Shown: positions 1 to 7,833 of the stretch, in pieces
Layout of the letters: every line of letters starts with the position of its first letter
Numbering within the stretch: position 1 is the first letter of the stretch
Source: Caldilineaceae bacterium
Lineage (GTDB): Bacteria > Chloroflexota > Anaerolineae > Caldilineales > Caldilineaceae
DNA: 49,470 nucleotides
Direction: 5' to 3'
Assembly (NCBI GenBank): GCA_026645575.1
Contig: JAPKMW010000093.1
Location: 1 to 49,470, forward strand
Translations under genes and position numbers: made by a program
The notes under the pieces: model-generated
What the model was told of the DNA's origin: nothing
What the model saw: only the letters and a program-made list of their open reading frames with translations
Database searches by the model: none

Positions 1-1
1 C

Positions 2-175
2 CTGATTTCGGAGAATCTCGATGAACTCTTTCTGTTGTGTGACCGGCTGGCCGTCCTCTACCGGGGCCGGATCATGGGCATCCTCGACCGTGACCACTTT
101 GACGCCTATACGGTGGGTAGTTTGATGAGCGGCGCGCACAGCCCAGGCCAACAACAGGAGGTCGGGCATGGCTGA
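2..175 (+). CDS. ABC transporter ATP-binding protein, C-terminal fragment
   Basis: The window opens inside a reading frame whose last 57 codons begin LISENLDELFLLCDRLAVLY and end at TGA 173-175. The run SENLDEL..LCDRLAVLYRGRI matches the H-loop-distal end of the second ABC domain in simple-sugar and nucleoside importer ATPases (RbsA/NupO type). In that family this region reads like VSEDLDEL..L.DRI.V...G. Its stop overlaps the ATG of the next permease by 8 bp, so the genes are probably translationally coupled. Most of the gene, including both Walker sites, lies outside the window, so the call rests on this tail plus the two permeases that follow. Confidence 0.8.
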   Translation: MISENLDELFLLCDRLAVLYRGRIMGILDRDHFDAYTVGSLMSGAHSPGQQQEVGHG

Positions 176-1205
176 TACCGGTCTACTGATCTTGTTGCGC
201 CGTGGCATGGGGCAGGTGCTACCCTATCTGATTGCGGTGGTGGCGGCCTTTGCCGTGGTGGGGGTGGTCATTGCGTTGTTGGGCGCCAATGTACTCGACG
301 CCTACCGCACGCTGCTTTTTACCGCCTTCCGGTCGCCCAACAGCTTTGTGCAGACGCTGCTCAAATTTGTGCCGCTGCTGCTCCAGGCGCTGGCCTTTAC
401 CGTACCGCTGGCTGCCGGCAAGTTCAACATTGGTGGCGAGGGGCAGATGATTGTCGGGGCCATTGGCGCGGCCGCGGTCGGCATTCTGCTGGCCGATCTG
501 CCGCTGGGTCTTTTGCTGCCGCTGGTGCTGCTGACCGGGGTGCTCTTTGGCGCGCTCTGGGTACTGCTACCCGCGTGGCTGCTCTACCGCTTTGGCATCA
601 ACGAAATTCTCACCACGGTGCTGATGAACTTTGTCTCCTTTAGCCTGATCGACTACGTCGCAACCGAAATCTGGCGCGATCCGGCCGCCGGTCACCCGAC
701 AACTATCCCCATCGGGTTGGGTGGTGAGTTACCACTCCTGCTGGCCAGCCCCAGATTACACAGTGGTCTGCTCCTGGCGCTCCTGGTGGCCGTTGCCATT
801 TATCTCTATGTGGACAAGAGTACGGCGGGCTATGAGTTGGTGGCGACCGGGGCCAATCCGCGGGCTGCACGGGTCTATGGCATTGAGGTGCGTTGGCTCT
901 TTTTGCTCTCCCTGCTCTTGGGCGGTGCGATTGCCGGTTTGTCCGGCGCAATCGAGGTGAGTGGCGTCCATCACCGGTTGATTGAGGGATTGCAGTCGAA
1001 CTTTTTGCTGCTGGGGATCATTATCGGGCTGATCGCCAAGGGCAACCATTTGGCGGTTCCCTTTGTCGCCTTTTTCATTGCCGTGCTGGAGGTGGGCGCC
1101 AACGCCATGCAGCGCACCCTCACCATCCCCGGTGAGATGGTCTTTATTGTCGAGGCGCTGATTTTGATCTTTGTGTTGTTGTCGGATCGGGTGCGTAGGG
1201 CGTAA
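168..1205 (+). CDS. ABC importer permease, nucleoside/simple-sugar type (first of pair)
   Basis: 345 residues, almost entirely hydrophobic, with about nine membrane segments, in the BPD_transp_2 family (YufP/NupP-like). Recognisable signatures are KFNIGGEGQM near residue 85, the cytoplasmic loop GANPRAARVYGI near 229, and GLIAKGNHLAVP. The GEGQ and G.NP.AA.Y.GI motifs are typical of permeases working with BmpA-type lipoproteins that import nucleosides or related ligands. The ATG overlaps the end of the ATPase frame, and a second, shorter permease follows after a 269-bp gap filled with repeats. Substrate is not visible from sequence; nucleosides are the usual case in this family. Confidence 0.9.
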   Translation: MADTGLLILLRRGMGQVLPYLIAVVAAFAVVGVVIALLGANVLDAYRTLLFTAFRSPNSFVQTLLKFVPLLLQALAFTVPLAAGKFNIGGEGQMIVGAIGAAAVGILLADLPLGLLLPLVLLTGVLFGALWVLLPAWLLYRFGINEILTTVLMNFVSFSLIDYVATEIWRDPAAGHPTTIPIGLGGELPLLLASPRLHSGLLLALLVAVAIYLYVDKSTAGYELVATGANPRAARVYGIEVRWLFLLSLLLGGAIAGLSGAIEVSGVHHRLIEGLQSNFLLLGIIIGLIAKGNHLAVPFVAFFIAVLEVGANAMQRTLTIPGEMVFIVEALILIFVLLSDRVRRA

Positions 1206-1217
1206 TGGTTCATGGAC

Positions 1218-1449
1218 AATGGAAAACAATTAATAATCAGTAGGCCGCAGTCCTAAGTCCTGAGTCCAAAGTCAGGCTCGATAGCGTTGCGGCCTACTGA
1301 TTATTAATAACTATTCTGCTTCACAGAGATGCGCTGAGGTTTCACAGAGATACACTGAGAAAAATCTCAAAATTCTCTCTGTGTATCTCTGTGTCTTCTC
1401 TGTGTATCTCTGTGGCCTGAATAGTTACAATAATTAATTATTTTCCATT
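1218..1449. repeat. Nested inverted-repeat element between the two permease genes
   Basis: This gap is built from palindromes. Outer arms AATGGAAAA (1218-1226) and TTTTCCATT (1441-1449) flank AT-rich AATTAATTATT-like sequence. Inside lies a perfect 19-bp inverted repeat at 1230-1248 and 1289-1307. A third block (about 1320-1425) repeats CACAGAGATACAC-like units on one side and their complements on the other. The inner spacer carries CCTAAGTCCTGAGTCCAAAGTC, a motif related to GGACT repeats at 9708 and 36259. It looks like a composite of dispersed miniature repeats inserted between genes of one operon. No ORF is evident. Confidence 0.7.
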
Positions 1450-1474
1450 AACCGTTGCTAGGGGATAACTGGTT

Positions 1475-2413
1475 ATGGACTACGAACAATTGATTAGTCT
1501 CGCCCGGCTCGTGTTGTTGGCTATGACGCCGTATGTGTTGGCGGGGCAAGGGACGATGTTGAGTGGGCGCACGGGCATCTTTAATGTGGCGCAAGAAGGG
1601 ATCATGCTGGCGGGGGCGTCGGTGGGTTTTCTAGCGGCCTATCGTTTTGAATCGCTGGGCATGGGGTTGCTGGCGGCGCTGCTGGTGGGGGGTCTCTTTG
1701 GGTTGGCCCTGGCCTACTTCACGGCCACGTTGAAGATGGATCAATTTGTGATTGGTCTGGCCCTCTACTTTATCGGACTGGGTCTCTCCACCCTGCTCTA
1801 TAAGTTGGTGATCGGCGTAACCTTGCAGCCGCCGCTTATTCCCACGCTGCCCAATGTGGCTGTGCCGGGTCTACACGCCATCCCGCTGCTGGGCGAGTTG
1901 CTCTTTCACCAGAATCTACTGGTTTACGGTGCGCTCCTGCTTTCCCTGGCACTCTACTACTTCCTCTATCAGACCAGCTATGGCCTGAACTGGCGCGCCG
2001 TGGGTGAAAATCCGCGCGCAGCGGACAGTCTGGGCGTGCCGGTGGTGCGCATTCAATATGCCGCCGTGATCCTGGGCAGTATGTTGATGGGGGTGGCCGG
2101 CGCTTATCTGCCCATGGTCTACACGGGTACCTTCACAGCGGGTATTGTGCAGGGCCGGGGCTGGCTGGCGATTGCCCTTGTCTTCTTTGGCGGTTGGCGA
2201 CCCCAGTCCATTCTGCTTGGCGCCCTCTTCTTTGCCGGCGTCGAGGTGATCGCGCTGCGCGCCCAGATCCTGGGTAGCGCCATCCCCTACCAATTCCTGC
2301 TGACCCTCCCCTATCTTACCACCATCCTGGTGATGATCTTCGCCTTTAAGTGGGCCAAAACGCCCGTCTTCCTGGGGTTGAACTACGACCGGGAACAACG
2401 GTCATTGGGATAA
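1475..2413 (+). CDS. ABC importer permease, nucleoside/simple-sugar type (second of pair)
   Basis: 312 residues with about eight membrane segments, BPD_transp_2 family (YufQ/NupQ-like). The N-terminal stretch LAGQGTMLSGRTGIFNVAQE resembles the conserved L.G...SE+.G..N.G.EG block of this permease class. The loop GENPRAADSLGVPVVRIQY is the cytoplasmic EAA-like coupling segment. It pairs with the preceding permease as the heteromeric channel of a BMP-family importer. The ATG follows GGGGATAACTGGTT, a modest ribosome site. The gene is probably the last of its operon, because a strong hairpin terminator follows about 160 bp downstream. Confidence 0.9.
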   Translation: MDYEQLISLARLVLLAMTPYVLAGQGTMLSGRTGIFNVAQEGIMLAGASVGFLAAYRFESLGMGLLAALLVGGLFGLALAYFTATLKMDQFVIGLALYFIGLGLSTLLYKLVIGVTLQPPLIPTLPNVAVPGLHAIPLLGELLFHQNLLVYGALLLSLALYYFLYQTSYGLNWRAVGENPRAADSLGVPVVRIQYAAVILGSMLMGVAGAYLPMVYTGTFTAGIVQGRGWLAIALVFFGGWRPQSILLGALFFAGVEVIALRAQILGSAIPYQFLLTLPYLTTILVMIFAFKWAKTPVFLGLNYDREQRSLG

Positions 2414-2569
2414 CCTACAAGGAACAAGTCGAACTCATCATCGTCGCACCTCCGACGCCCAATCGATGGTTGCCAAGTGGCAACTACGCGAGACCAGGAA
2501 CAACTCGTTCTGGGCGATTGATCCCATAGCGATGGGTGTGCCGTAAACATGTAATTGATTGGTGTTAAC

Positions 2570-2610
2570 ACAAAAGGGACAGCAACTGTCACGGTTGCTG
2601 TCCCTTTTGT
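2570..2610 (+). terminator. Hairpin terminator after the permease operon
   Basis: A perfect 17-bp inverted repeat (2570-2586 with 2594-2610, core GGGACAGCAAC) with a 7-nt loop. On the plus strand the 3' arm ends in CCCTTTTGTATTTT, giving a short T tract. It separates the importer genes from the toxin-antitoxin pair. Confidence 0.75.
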
Positions 2611-2680
2611 ATTTTGAACTCGATCCTAATTTCAAGCTATAATGTAAGTAAAAGGTGCAAGTAGCGCAAAAGGACAAAGC

Positions 2681-2935
2681 ATGATGATTCAAATTCAACG
2701 TCAATTTATCACTGATGCCGCTGGTACACCCATCGGGGTAATTCTGCCAATGGCGGATTATGTGCAAGTCAAAGACATCTTGGGACCGGTGGTGGCTTTG
2801 GCAATAAATCCAGAGGATGTACAACTACGTCTCATGCAACAGGCGGCTACCGATCCTCTGTTTTTGGCGGATTTGCAGGAAACCATGACCGACTTTGCTC
2901 AGGTTGATGCCGAATGGTGGGAGTCACCGGAATGA
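2681..2935 (+). CDS. Small antitoxin-like protein paired with MazF/PemK toxin
   Basis: 84 residues, acidic at the C-terminus (VDAEWWESPE). The N-terminal QFITDAAGTPIGVILPMADY resembles the short beta-strand region of Phd/RelB-type or other small antitoxins; the exact family is not clear. The stop codon overlaps the ATG of the MazF-like gene (ATGA at 2932-2935), the classic arrangement for an antitoxin-toxin operon. An AGGA site precedes the double ATG (2681/2684), so either may be used. The antitoxin role is inferred from position and size. Confidence 0.65.
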   Translation: MMIQIQRQFITDAAGTPIGVILPMADYVQVKDILGPVVALAINPEDVQLRLMQQAATDPLFLADLQETMTDFAQVDAEWWESPE

Positions 2936-3279
2936 GTTATCAATGGCACATTTTCATCGCTTCCTTAGATCCAACCAAAGGCTCAGAACAAGCTGGCGTT
3001 CGTCCTGTTTTGGTGGTTAGCCGTGAACAGGTTAACCAACTTTTGCCAGTGGTTAATGTTGTTCCTATCACATCAAGGAAAGATGTTGCACGCGTAATCT
3101 ACCCTAATGAAGTTTTGCTTCCCGCTGGAACAGCCGGATTGAAGGTGGTATCCATTGCCTTGTGTTACCAGATTCGGACCCTGGATAAAAATCGGTTGCA
3201 GAGGGAGATAGGTGCATTAAGCGACGATGGTCTACGGCAAAAAATCGCCAGAGCGCTGCAATTTCAGCTTGATATGTAA
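2932..3279 (+). CDS. MazF/PemK-family endoribonuclease toxin
   Basis: 115 residues. Family hallmarks are the beta-barrel start, the segment SEQAGVRPVLVVS (like G.EQ.G.RPVLV.S), VVPITS (the V.P.T motif) and LKVVSIALCYQIRTLDKNRL (like SVALC.Q+R.+...R). In MazF proteins the RP and T-S positions form the RNA-cleaving site and the dimer binds the antitoxin tail. I start it at ATG 2932, not six codons earlier, because that gives the ATGA overlap with the upstream gene and a natural N-terminus. Cleavage specificity cannot be read from sequence. Confidence 0.88.
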   Translation: MSYQWHIFIASLDPTKGSEQAGVRPVLVVSREQVNQLLPVVNVVPITSRKDVARVIYPNEVLLPAGTAGLKVVSIALCYQIRTLDKNRLQREIGALSDDGLRQKIARALQFQLDM

Positions 3280-3323
3280 CAGTTTTGACAACTGGCTTTG
3301 AACGGCTCTATAATTTGCTGAAT

Positions 3324-3998
3324 TTATCTACGGTCATAGAAAAAATTAGGATGTAGTAATTCTTCTGACGCGTGTAAGCCTGCGACAAACCCTTCTGCCA
3401 GCGTTCGCACAATGGAAGGTGGTGTTAATAACCTCACCTCTGTGCCTACGGATGTTGCTACGAACGCCTCGCTGACCTTTTGATACCCAAAGGGCGACCA
3501 GCGGAGCAACCGGCTCTGCAAAACAAGATAGGCGGTCTCTTCCCCAACCGGCGCAACAAAAGCGCCATTGGGCAATTGTGCCGTTTCACGCAGCGACAAC
3601 AGGGGCCGCTGCGCTGTTGATAGCCGTTCAGCGTGCAAAACCGTATCAATCGTGTCAGCCCTAGGTGTAGCCGTGTGGGTAAGCTGTGGATTCGCCGCCG
3701 CCCACAACGTTCGAAAATGATTAAACCGCTCCCGCTGACATTCGGCGCAAGGACGATGACCCGCGGCCAGCGCCGTTGCTTCATCCAGAAAAAACAGTTC
3801 GGTATATTGCCCTGGCGTCATCACCGTACGCCGCCGATTCTTAAACTCCAGCAGACAGATAATCCACCGTTTGCCTTGGTAAGCCCGGCGAATGTTCCCC
3901 TGGCTGTCATGCAGGCAGCCCCGGTTGCCCATGAGCATCCCGCGTGCCGGGGTGGCAATCAGGTCGCCAAAGGGCGTGACGCGATTTTGTCGTGGCAT
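3324..3998 (-). CDS. Conserved protein of unknown function with Ada-like Cys motif
   Basis: 224 residues starting at MPRQNRVTPFGDLIATP; an upstream in-frame ATG at 4028 gives an unlikely 10-residue extension. The centre holds AAGHRPCAECQRERF, which resembles the Cys-x2-Cys metal site of the Ada N-terminal domain (GYRPCKRC). The N-terminal half has GRRR and RGMLMGNRGCLHD-like segments that I believe recur in homologues from other bacteria, but I cannot name the family. It converges with the MazF gene (45-bp gap) and diverges from the cupin gene. Function unknown; a nucleic-acid or metal-binding role is only suggested by the Cys motif. Confidence 0.7.
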   Translation of the reverse strand: MPRQNRVTPFGDLIATPARGMLMGNRGCLHDSQGNIRRAYQGKRWIICLLEFKNRRRTVMTPGQYTELFFLDEATALAAGHRPCAECQRERFNHFRTLWAAANPQLTHTATPRADTIDTVLHAERLSTAQRPLLSLRETAQLPNGAFVAPVGEETAYLVLQSRLLRWSPFGYQKVSEAFVATSVGTEVRLLTPPSIVRTLAEGFVAGLHASEELLHPNFFYDRR

Positions 3999-4102
3999 GG
4001 CTGCTCCCTCCCTCTGCAAACCTGTCATTGTTGCCCCAAAAATGTCAGAAATTTGTCGGTTTCCTCTCTAACATTTTTCTTTTGCCTTTGCTATACTATC
4101 GT

Positions 4103-4142
4103 TACAATTCAATAGCTACAATTCAGTTGTACTCTACAATTC
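4103..4142. promoter_or_regulatory. Three TACAATTC direct repeats in a divergent intergenic region
   Basis: TACAATTC occurs at 4103, 4117 and 4135 in the AT-rich gap between the divergent genes at 3998 (-) and 4231 (+). A TATACT hexamer at 4092 could be a -10 element. Direct octamer repeats here could be operator half-sites; this is inference. Confidence 0.35.
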
Positions 4143-4230
4143 TTGCAAGTGCAAAAAAGCTATCCTACGGCATTTGATCTGATCAAACCAAACACGCCAT
4201 TCAGCCAAAAAGGAAGGCACAGGCAAACGC

Positions 4231-4917
4231 ATGATAACCTATGCCCAACAAATACAGACCATTTTGCCTGCCGGCGTTGAACTCTATTGTTTCGACCCGC
4301 AGGGGGTGGCCTGGCGGGTGCAGCAAGGCGCTGTCCAGCCGTTGAACCCAACGGCAGTGGCGGCGGATCGCAACCAGTTCTTGCGCTTTATCGACGACGG
4401 CCACTTTACTCGCTATTTTGTCGGCAACGCTGCCACCTCGGATGAGAACCCCAGCAACGCCACCTTTAAGCTGGGCGTGGTGCGCGCTCACAGTGCCTTT
4501 ACTCCCCATGCCCACGGCGCCGAACATTTTGTCCTCAGCGCCGGCTATGCTTCGTGCGGCTTGTATGACGCGCAACGGGAACAAGTGGCCCATGTCCGCT
4601 TGTTTCCGGGGACGCTGCTGCACATTCCGGCGCTCATGCCTCACTCGTTTAATAACCGCAGCCGCGATCCACTCCTGCTGGCTGTGACCAATACCGGCAT
4701 GGGCATCGACCACGAAAATTATGCTATTACTGCTGCGCAAGCTGCCACTCGTGCCGCTGCCGGTGACACTACCCTGGCCTATGACCAACTGGCCCAAGCC
4801 TTGCACCACCTGGAAGCCGCCATGCCCCAGGCGACACTCCATTTGGGCCTGACCTGGCGCGAACGGCTGGCCCGCCAGTTGCGCAAGTTTTGCTGGTTAT
4901 TAGAAACGAAAGAATAA
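4231..4917 (+). CDS. Cupin-fold protein, first gene of the 4.2-12.9 kb cluster
   Basis: 228 residues. The core at about 90-150 has the cupin pattern: FTPHAHGAEHFVL (His-x-His and Glu ligands) followed by LFPGTLLHIPALMPHSFNN (second motif with PG...P...H). The N-terminal 80 residues are not assignable. The C-terminus is helical and Ala-rich. Cupins of this kind may be metal-dependent oxygenases, isomerases or sensors; nothing selects among these. It precedes seven co-directional genes and is separated from the next by an AT-rich repeat. It could supply an oxidation step or sense a metabolite for the cluster. Confidence 0.75.
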   Translation: MITYAQQIQTILPAGVELYCFDPQGVAWRVQQGAVQPLNPTAVAADRNQFLRFIDDGHFTRYFVGNAATSDENPSNATFKLGVVRAHSAFTPHAHGAEHFVLSAGYASCGLYDAQREQVAHVRLFPGTLLHIPALMPHSFNNRSRDPLLLAVTNTGMGIDHENYAITAAQAATRAAAGDTTLAYDQLAQALHHLEAAMPQATLHLGLTWRERLARQLRKFCWLLETKE

Positions 4918-5030
4918 TTAATGGAAAATAAGTAACGAATAATGGCTAATGCTCATGCGCCTTCCGATGCATCGATGTTTACCAACAATAATAATTAATT
5001 ATTCTCCATTTTCAATTAATTATTAAGGAG
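4918..5030. repeat. AT-rich intergenic repeat related to the 1218-1449 element
   Basis: Between two cluster genes lies a sequence with TTAATGGAAAATA at its left and AATTAATTATTCTCCATT at 4993-5010. That 18-mer differs by one base from 1432-1449. Both copies sit directly upstream of the next gene's ribosome site, suggesting a dispersed intergenic repeat family. Confidence 0.55.
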
Positions 5031-5037
5031 TCTACTC

Positions 5038-6162
5038 ATGAAATGTCCTCACTGTCGCGTCGAACTGCGCTTGGTTGACCGTCCCAAGCGCCAGTGCAGC
5101 AAGTGCAAAAAAGCCATTGCGCTGGAACCGCGCGAAGATCCGCTGGGACTCAGTGATCTGCGGCTGCGTGCGCTGGCGGACAAGTTGAGCGATCAGGGGA
5201 AACTCTACTACACCCCGACCCAACTCTTTTATTATGCCAACCGGAAACAGGTCGATGCCCAACAGAAACAATTGCCCGGCTGGTTTGGCTGCCTAATTCC
5301 GATTGGCATGTTCGGTGGCTTTATAGTCTTGGGGGCGACGGAATCTCTGTTCGGTTGTTTCGGCTTTCTCGCGCTGATTGCGCTTGTGGGTTTTGCCTTT
5401 GTCCAGTGGCGCCGCCGCAATGGCCCAAGACGGGTGACGCTTTCGCTTGATACGACTAAATTTTACCAGATCATCACTAGCCGTTGGCCGACGGTTTACG
5501 GCGCTTTGCCGGTTGGCTGGCAGGCTCCGCACCCCCGTTCCCGTTCACATGGGCTAGTCCCGTCTAGACAACCCTTGCGCGCACTCTTAGTTTGCCCTAC
5601 CGCTGATATTTTATTCTGTGTAGATACGAATGGCCTTGCTGAGACCCTCGGTATTGGCTTACTGTGGCTTACCAATGAACCGCTTTCCAACGATGAGCAG
5701 CACTTTCTCCGTCGCTTACGACAGCAACCACAAGTGCCGGTTCTGCTGCTCCACGACGCCAGCATTGACGGCTGCCTTTTTGTCCAAAAGGCGCGGCAAC
5801 GGCTTGGCCTCAGCGACCAGCATCGTATCATCAACCTCGGTTTGCATCCGCGCCAGGCCATGCGCGATAATCTGATGCGTCTGCGTAGCCCAGCGGATAT
5901 CGAAAAATTGGCACAACTCAAAGCCCTGGTCAACCCGGCCCATCATGGTGCTGGGGGCCAAAGCGCCCAACCGCCGGCGTTGGGGCAGTTGACGTCGGCG
6001 GAATATGAGTGGCTGGCACAGGGCTACTACACGCCGCTCTTGTCGATCACGCCGAAGCGTCTGCTCAAAACCGTCACCCAGGGTTTCCTGGCTGCGACGC
6101 CAGCCGCTGCCCAACTACAACGCGGCTTTATGGATTGGCCGGAACCACAGGGGGTTGCATGA
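5038..6162 (+). CDS. Zinc-ribbon, two-TM protein with Spo11/TopoVI-A-like motifs (tentative)
   Basis: 374 residues. Residues 1-25 form a zinc ribbon (CPHC and CSKC). Residues about 55-70 read YTPTQLFYYANRK. Two membrane segments follow at about 80-120 (FGCLIPIGMFGGFIVLGA and CFGFLALIALVGFAF). The cytoplasmic half has ILFCVDTNGLAETLG and VPVLLLHDASIDGCLF. The order of a T-x2-x-L-F-Y motif, then an acidic strand, then D-x-S-x2-D-G loosely recalls the winged-helix catalytic Tyr and Toprim domain of topoisomerase VI-A/Spo11. It is clearly paralogous to the next gene, which it overlaps by 4 bp (ATGA). AAGGAG precedes the ATG. The Toprim reading is inference. Confidence 0.6.
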   Translation: MKCPHCRVELRLVDRPKRQCSKCKKAIALEPREDPLGLSDLRLRALADKLSDQGKLYYTPTQLFYYANRKQVDAQQKQLPGWFGCLIPIGMFGGFIVLGATESLFGCFGFLALIALVGFAFVQWRRRNGPRRVTLSLDTTKFYQIITSRWPTVYGALPVGWQAPHPRSRSHGLVPSRQPLRALLVCPTADILFCVDTNGLAETLGIGLLWLTNEPLSNDEQHFLRRLRQQPQVPVLLLHDASIDGCLFVQKARQRLGLSDQHRIINLGLHPRQAMRDNLMRLRSPADIEKLAQLKALVNPAHHGAGGQSAQPPALGQLTSAEYEWLAQGYYTPLLSITPKRLLKTVTQGFLAATPAAAQLQRGFMDWPEPQGVA

Positions 6163-7031
6163 AAAAATTATCTGCTGCACTGGCTGCTGCGGTGACGCGT
6201 GTGGCCGAGCCGGGAGGTCTGGCCTATACAGAACGTCAGTTATACTACGAACTTTGTTGCATGCTTTCACCCCGGTGGCGCCGCCGACTGCCAGGGTTGC
6301 GTCATCTACCAGTTGCCTGGCTCCACCGGTTGCCGCATTACCTGGTAACGCCACTGCCGCCGCTCCCCTATGTCCACTTTCAGGCGGCGCTGGCGGACTA
6401 TTGCACAACCCAGGGGCCGCCGCCGGGCTTGTTGACCCAGCCGCGCAGCCTCTTTTTTGACCCTAAAGCGCAGGAGCCGGATCTCTTTGACTATGGCCTG
6501 CCCCGCCTCTTGCTGGTGCAACAACCGGCGGTGGCAGCCATGTTGCTGGCGAATTATCTCCACATGGATCTCCCCTGCGCCGTCCTGCCCCTGGCCGCAG
6601 CGACGCCCCTGCCTGACGCCCTTTGCGCCATGTTGGTGCGCGCCGGTGAGGCGCAAGTCTATCTGCTTCACGATGCTACCCCAAAGGGGTTGGCCCTGAC
6701 CCACGGGCTGCGCACAGCGTTGGCGCTGCCGGATCGGGTCCGGTTGACTGTGCTGGGGTTGCGCCCGCGCGATCTATTGCGGTTACACCTCTTTGCTCAA
6801 CAGGGGTCTGAACAGTCGCCTCCTCGTGACGCCCCTTGGTTTGCCCACTTGACGCCGGCCGAACGCACCTGGTTGCAAGCCGGTTATTACGGGGAATGCG
6901 AGGCGCTGCGTCCTGCCTATCTGTTACGTTCGCTCCGGCGTAGCCTGACGCCGCCGCGCGTTCTAGCGCAACCGACCGGCAACGAGCGGCTTACGCTGAC
7001 AACCAGTTTTATGAGCTGGCCGACCATGTAG
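6159..7031 (+). CDS. Paralogue of the preceding protein, no zinc ribbon or TM
   Basis: 290 residues starting at MKKLSAALAAAV (ATG 6159 overlaps the previous stop). It aligns with the upstream protein at several blocks: YTERQLYYEL versus YTPTQLFYYA; VYLLHDATPKGLAL versus VLLLHDASIDGCLF; LTPAERTWLQAGYY versus LTSAEYEWLAQGYY; and FMSWP versus FMDWP at the end. TERQLYY is close to the T-x-R-(D/E)-(L/I)-(Y/F)-Y around the catalytic Tyr of Spo11-type proteins. The acidic residue expected in a Toprim first strand is not evident (LLLVQQPAV), so any Toprim would be degenerate. The two probably form a heteromer; function unknown. Confidence 0.6.
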   Translation: MKKLSAALAAAVTRVAEPGGLAYTERQLYYELCCMLSPRWRRRLPGLRHLPVAWLHRLPHYLVTPLPPLPYVHFQAALADYCTTQGPPPGLLTQPRSLFFDPKAQEPDLFDYGLPRLLLVQQPAVAAMLLANYLHMDLPCAVLPLAAATPLPDALCAMLVRAGEAQVYLLHDATPKGLALTHGLRTALALPDRVRLTVLGLRPRDLLRLHLFAQQGSEQSPPRDAPWFAHLTPAERTWLQAGYYGECEALRPAYLLRSLRRSLTPPRVLAQPTGNERLTLTTSFMSWPTM

Positions 7032-7123
7032 ACGTTGGTGAAGCCGGCGTGCGTGGCGCGGACGACAGCACATCGGGCTTGATGGGTTGCTCTTCGTCTG
7101 TGCAACATACCCTGGAGGAAGCA

Positions 7124-7726
7124 ATGAATTACACCCAAGTGACTTATAAAGATGAGCTACTGGTGGACAAGAGCGTGCGGCGCGCCTATAGCGATGGCGT
7201 CGAAGAGTGGCGGCGCAAGCTGGTCGATGGTCGCGTCGAATGGCAGAACAACCGCAGGGAGAGCGGGATCGATGAATTGTTGGGCGATGGCGTGGTCAAA
7301 CGCACCAAGGCGAATGGGACGATTCTTTATGGCCGTGAACAGGGCTATGGGCGCACCGCCTGGAGCGACGGCCAGTTGACCGTCAACGGGTCGTCCATGG
7401 GCGGGCGCATGGGCGAACTGCTCACCATGCTGGGCTTGGGGCTAATGGTCAGCCAAATTATCGACCCGCCGTTGATGATGTCGTGGGAAGAGGAAGAAGC
7501 GATCCGCCAAAAAGCCGCCCAACAGACTGACACCACTGGCGGGGGTGGTGATGGCGGCAGTAGCACCACTAGCACAAGTGACGATTACGACCGCGATGAC
7601 TCAACCGACAATGACAGCCTTTTTGATGGGAACGACGGTAACGACGGGGACGGCGATGGCGGCTTTGGTGGTGGGGATAGCGGTGACTCTGGTGGTGACT
7701 TTGGCGATGGTGGCGATTTTGGCTAG
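7124..7726 (+). CDS. Protein with a long Gly/Asp-rich C-terminal tail
   Basis: 200 residues. The first 100 contain beta-hairpin-like repeats with DG turns (YSDGVEEWRR, LVDGRVEWQNN, LGDGVVKR, WSDGQLTVNG). A hydrophobic stretch LTMLGLGLMVSQIIDPPLMM follows, then an acidic helix WEEEEAIRQKAAQQ. The last ~60 residues are nearly all Gly, Asp, Ser and Thr and end GGDFGDGGDFG. ATG 7124 is chosen for the GGAGGAA site 5 nt upstream. I do not recognise the family. The tail could be a flexible linker, a Ca2+-binding segment, or a substrate for the amide-forming enzymes encoded next door; the last is speculation. Confidence 0.6.
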   Translation: MNYTQVTYKDELLVDKSVRRAYSDGVEEWRRKLVDGRVEWQNNRRESGIDELLGDGVVKRTKANGTILYGREQGYGRTAWSDGQLTVNGSSMGGRMGELLTMLGLGLMVSQIIDPPLMMSWEEEEAIRQKAAQQTDTTGGGGDGGSSTTSTSDDYDRDDSTDNDSLFDGNDGNDGDGDGGFGGGDSGDSGGDFGDGGDFG

Positions 7727-7833
7727 GGCGCAAAGAAATAACTATCCGTGGGGCCGGGGCGCCCGTAAGGAGATGCCCCTACAGCATTGGATATTTTACT
7801 TTTTGAAAACGCCTAAACCGAGGAGATCCGACA

